NCBI RefSeq assembly: GCF_004027225.2 | Contig: NC_044279.2 | Location: forward strand, 48,818,744-48,882,743 | Length of the DNA stretch: 64,000 nt | Source: Strigops habroptila | Taxonomy: Eukaryota; Chordata; Aves; Psittaciformes; Psittacidae | Direction: 5' to 3' | Part shown: one piece after another, positions 62,961 through 64,000 of the stretch | How the letters are laid out: each line of letters begins with the position of its first letter | Position numbering within the stretch: the first letter of the stretch is position 1 | Translations under genes and position numbers: made by a program | The notes under the pieces: model-generated | Told to the model about the DNA's origin: nothing | The model's database searches: none | What the model saw: the letters and a program-made list of their open reading frames with translations, nothing else

Positions 62961-64000
62961 GCCCAGCCGCGGGTGGCTCGAAACCTTGAAGAGGTTTCTT
63001 GGTTCATTAAATCTTTTCTGGTCAGTGGAGGACTGAGAGATGGAACCACATAAACATAAGAGGATTTCCCTCTTCTCTGGGACTTGGACTTGGACTTGGC
63101 AATCTGTGACATAGCTCACAGCCGGGAAGTCCCATGTAGTCTGATCGGGTCAATAGCACTGGTCACTGTACCTCAGCACAGTTTTTTTGGCTCTGGAAAT
63201 AAGGAAAGGCATGGTGACATCATTTTTCCACCACCAGACCATTAACTTGTGAGGTCTCATCAGAGGGACACAGGAGAGGAGGGGTGAAGTGCTTCTCAGC
63301 AGTCACTTGTTTTACTCACCTGAACCTAACCTGGGAGGCAAGTGTGCTGCAAGTGTTACAAAACATTACCTACTTGTTTCCCTGCACTTTGAACTTGGAT
63401 AACTTACGAATGATTGTTTTAAAAACCAGTGTGACAGTACCTTAAGACCACTGCGCCACCTTCTGCAGTGCCTTCCAAAAATGCCATACATTCGGGGCTG
63501 CTCAGGGTTATATCGTCACCAAATTGCTCCCTGAGAGGTACTTAGTCCCTTATCTACTGACAGCAGTCAAACATCTGACTCACAGGGTGGTGTTGATTCT
63601 GTATCTGTACCTTAAAAGCTGATCTTTGTCATCTTTCTAATTTTTCATTGCTGACTGACGTAGAATCACAGAATGGTTTAGGTGGGAAGGGACATTAAAG
63701 ATCACCCAGTTCCACCCCCCTGCCACAGGCAGGGGCACCTTCCACTAGACCAGGTTGCTCAAACCCCGTCCAGCCTGGCCTTGAACACTGCCAGGGATGG
63801 GGCAGCCACAACTCTTCTGGGCAACCTGTGCCAGTGCCTCACCACCCTCACAGCAAAGAATTTCTTCCTAGTGTCTACATACCTTCGTAGTGTTACATAC
63901 CACAAAGAAGCATTTTGCTTGGTTGCCGCTGTCATTTTCCCTGCCCTCCAGGTGAGTGTGTCTAGACAGGGACTTCCAGCCCCCAGGCACCCGTCGAACC
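62961..64000. other. Upstream flank of NTN4
   Basis: The GC-rich island ends near 62960 and ordinary sequence follows, with the CR1 fragment at 63661-63877. No exon of a divergent gene is seen. In human SNRPF lies on this side, but it is not recognised within this kilobase. Confidence 0.6.
63661..63877 (-). mobile_element. CR1 LINE fragment, 3' end, minus orientation
   Basis: It starts with TAGAATCACAGAATGG and continues with the avian CR1 3' consensus read in reverse: GGTGGGAAGGGACATTAAAG, then CCACAGGCAGGGGCACCTTC, AGACCAGGTTGCTCAAA and CTGGCCTTGAACACTGCCAG. It is 5' truncated, as CR1 copies usually are, and codes for nothing intact. It lies about 1.2 kb upstream of the NTN4 start codon. 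Confidence 0.93.

Noticed and set aside
61681..63036. 451-codon open frame on the plus strand
   Set aside because: It lies in the CpG island, antisense to NTN4 exon 1. Its translation is low-complexity Pro/Arg/Ala without a recognisable domain, as expected from GC-rich DNA.
1..64000. Prokaryote-style features: operons, CRISPR arrays, insertion sequences, prophage, toxin-antitoxin systems
   Set aside because: Splice junctions, CR1 repeats and the NTN4 gene show an animal nuclear genome. No such array or cassette was seen.
62961..64000. Start of a divergent SNRPF gene
   Set aside because: It was expected on this side from human gene order, but no matching exon was found in the remaining kilobase.

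Overview
This is an animal, almost certainly avian, genomic window. It carries several truncated CR1 LINE 3' ends in both orientations, two of them ending in the CR1 terminal octamer repeat (ATTCTATG-like). One vertebrate gene is split into ten exons with compact introns. The species cannot be named from the sequence alone.

The only protein-coding gene I can support is NTN4 (netrin-4) on the minus strand. It appears complete from the start codon at 62496 to the stop at 19247. I could join ten coding exons by hand with all nine introns obeying GT-AG and every phase matching. The result is a 1923-base CDS of 640 codons, close to the 628 residues of human netrin-4. Domain order is signal peptide (exon 1), laminin N-terminal (LN) domain (exons 2-3), three laminin-type EGF (LE) modules (exons 3-6), linker (exon 7) and a basic C-terminal netrin (NTR/C345C-like) domain (exons 8-10). 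The protein is a secreted basement-membrane component that binds laminin.

Layout from left to right: 1-17.6 kb is intergenic DNA downstream of NTN4, with small tandem repeats, two CpG-richer patches (about 9.0-9.25 and 12.88-13.2 kb) and no convincing exon. 17.6-19.25 kb is the probable NTN4 3' UTR, ending at an AATAAA on the minus strand. 19.25-62.5 kb is the NTN4 coding span, with four CR1 fragments in introns 2 and 5. 61.8-62.96 kb is a CpG island over exon 1 and the promoter. 62.96-64 kb is upstream flank with a fifth CR1 fragment. In human the neighbours are USP44 and SNRPF; neither is seen here.

I found no operon, CRISPR array, prophage, intact mobile element or new gene system. The points worth a second look are modest: a proline-rich loop in the LN domain, a long alternating purine-pyrimidine tract beside exon 1, orphan CpG patches, and tandem repeats, one of them next to a splice donor.
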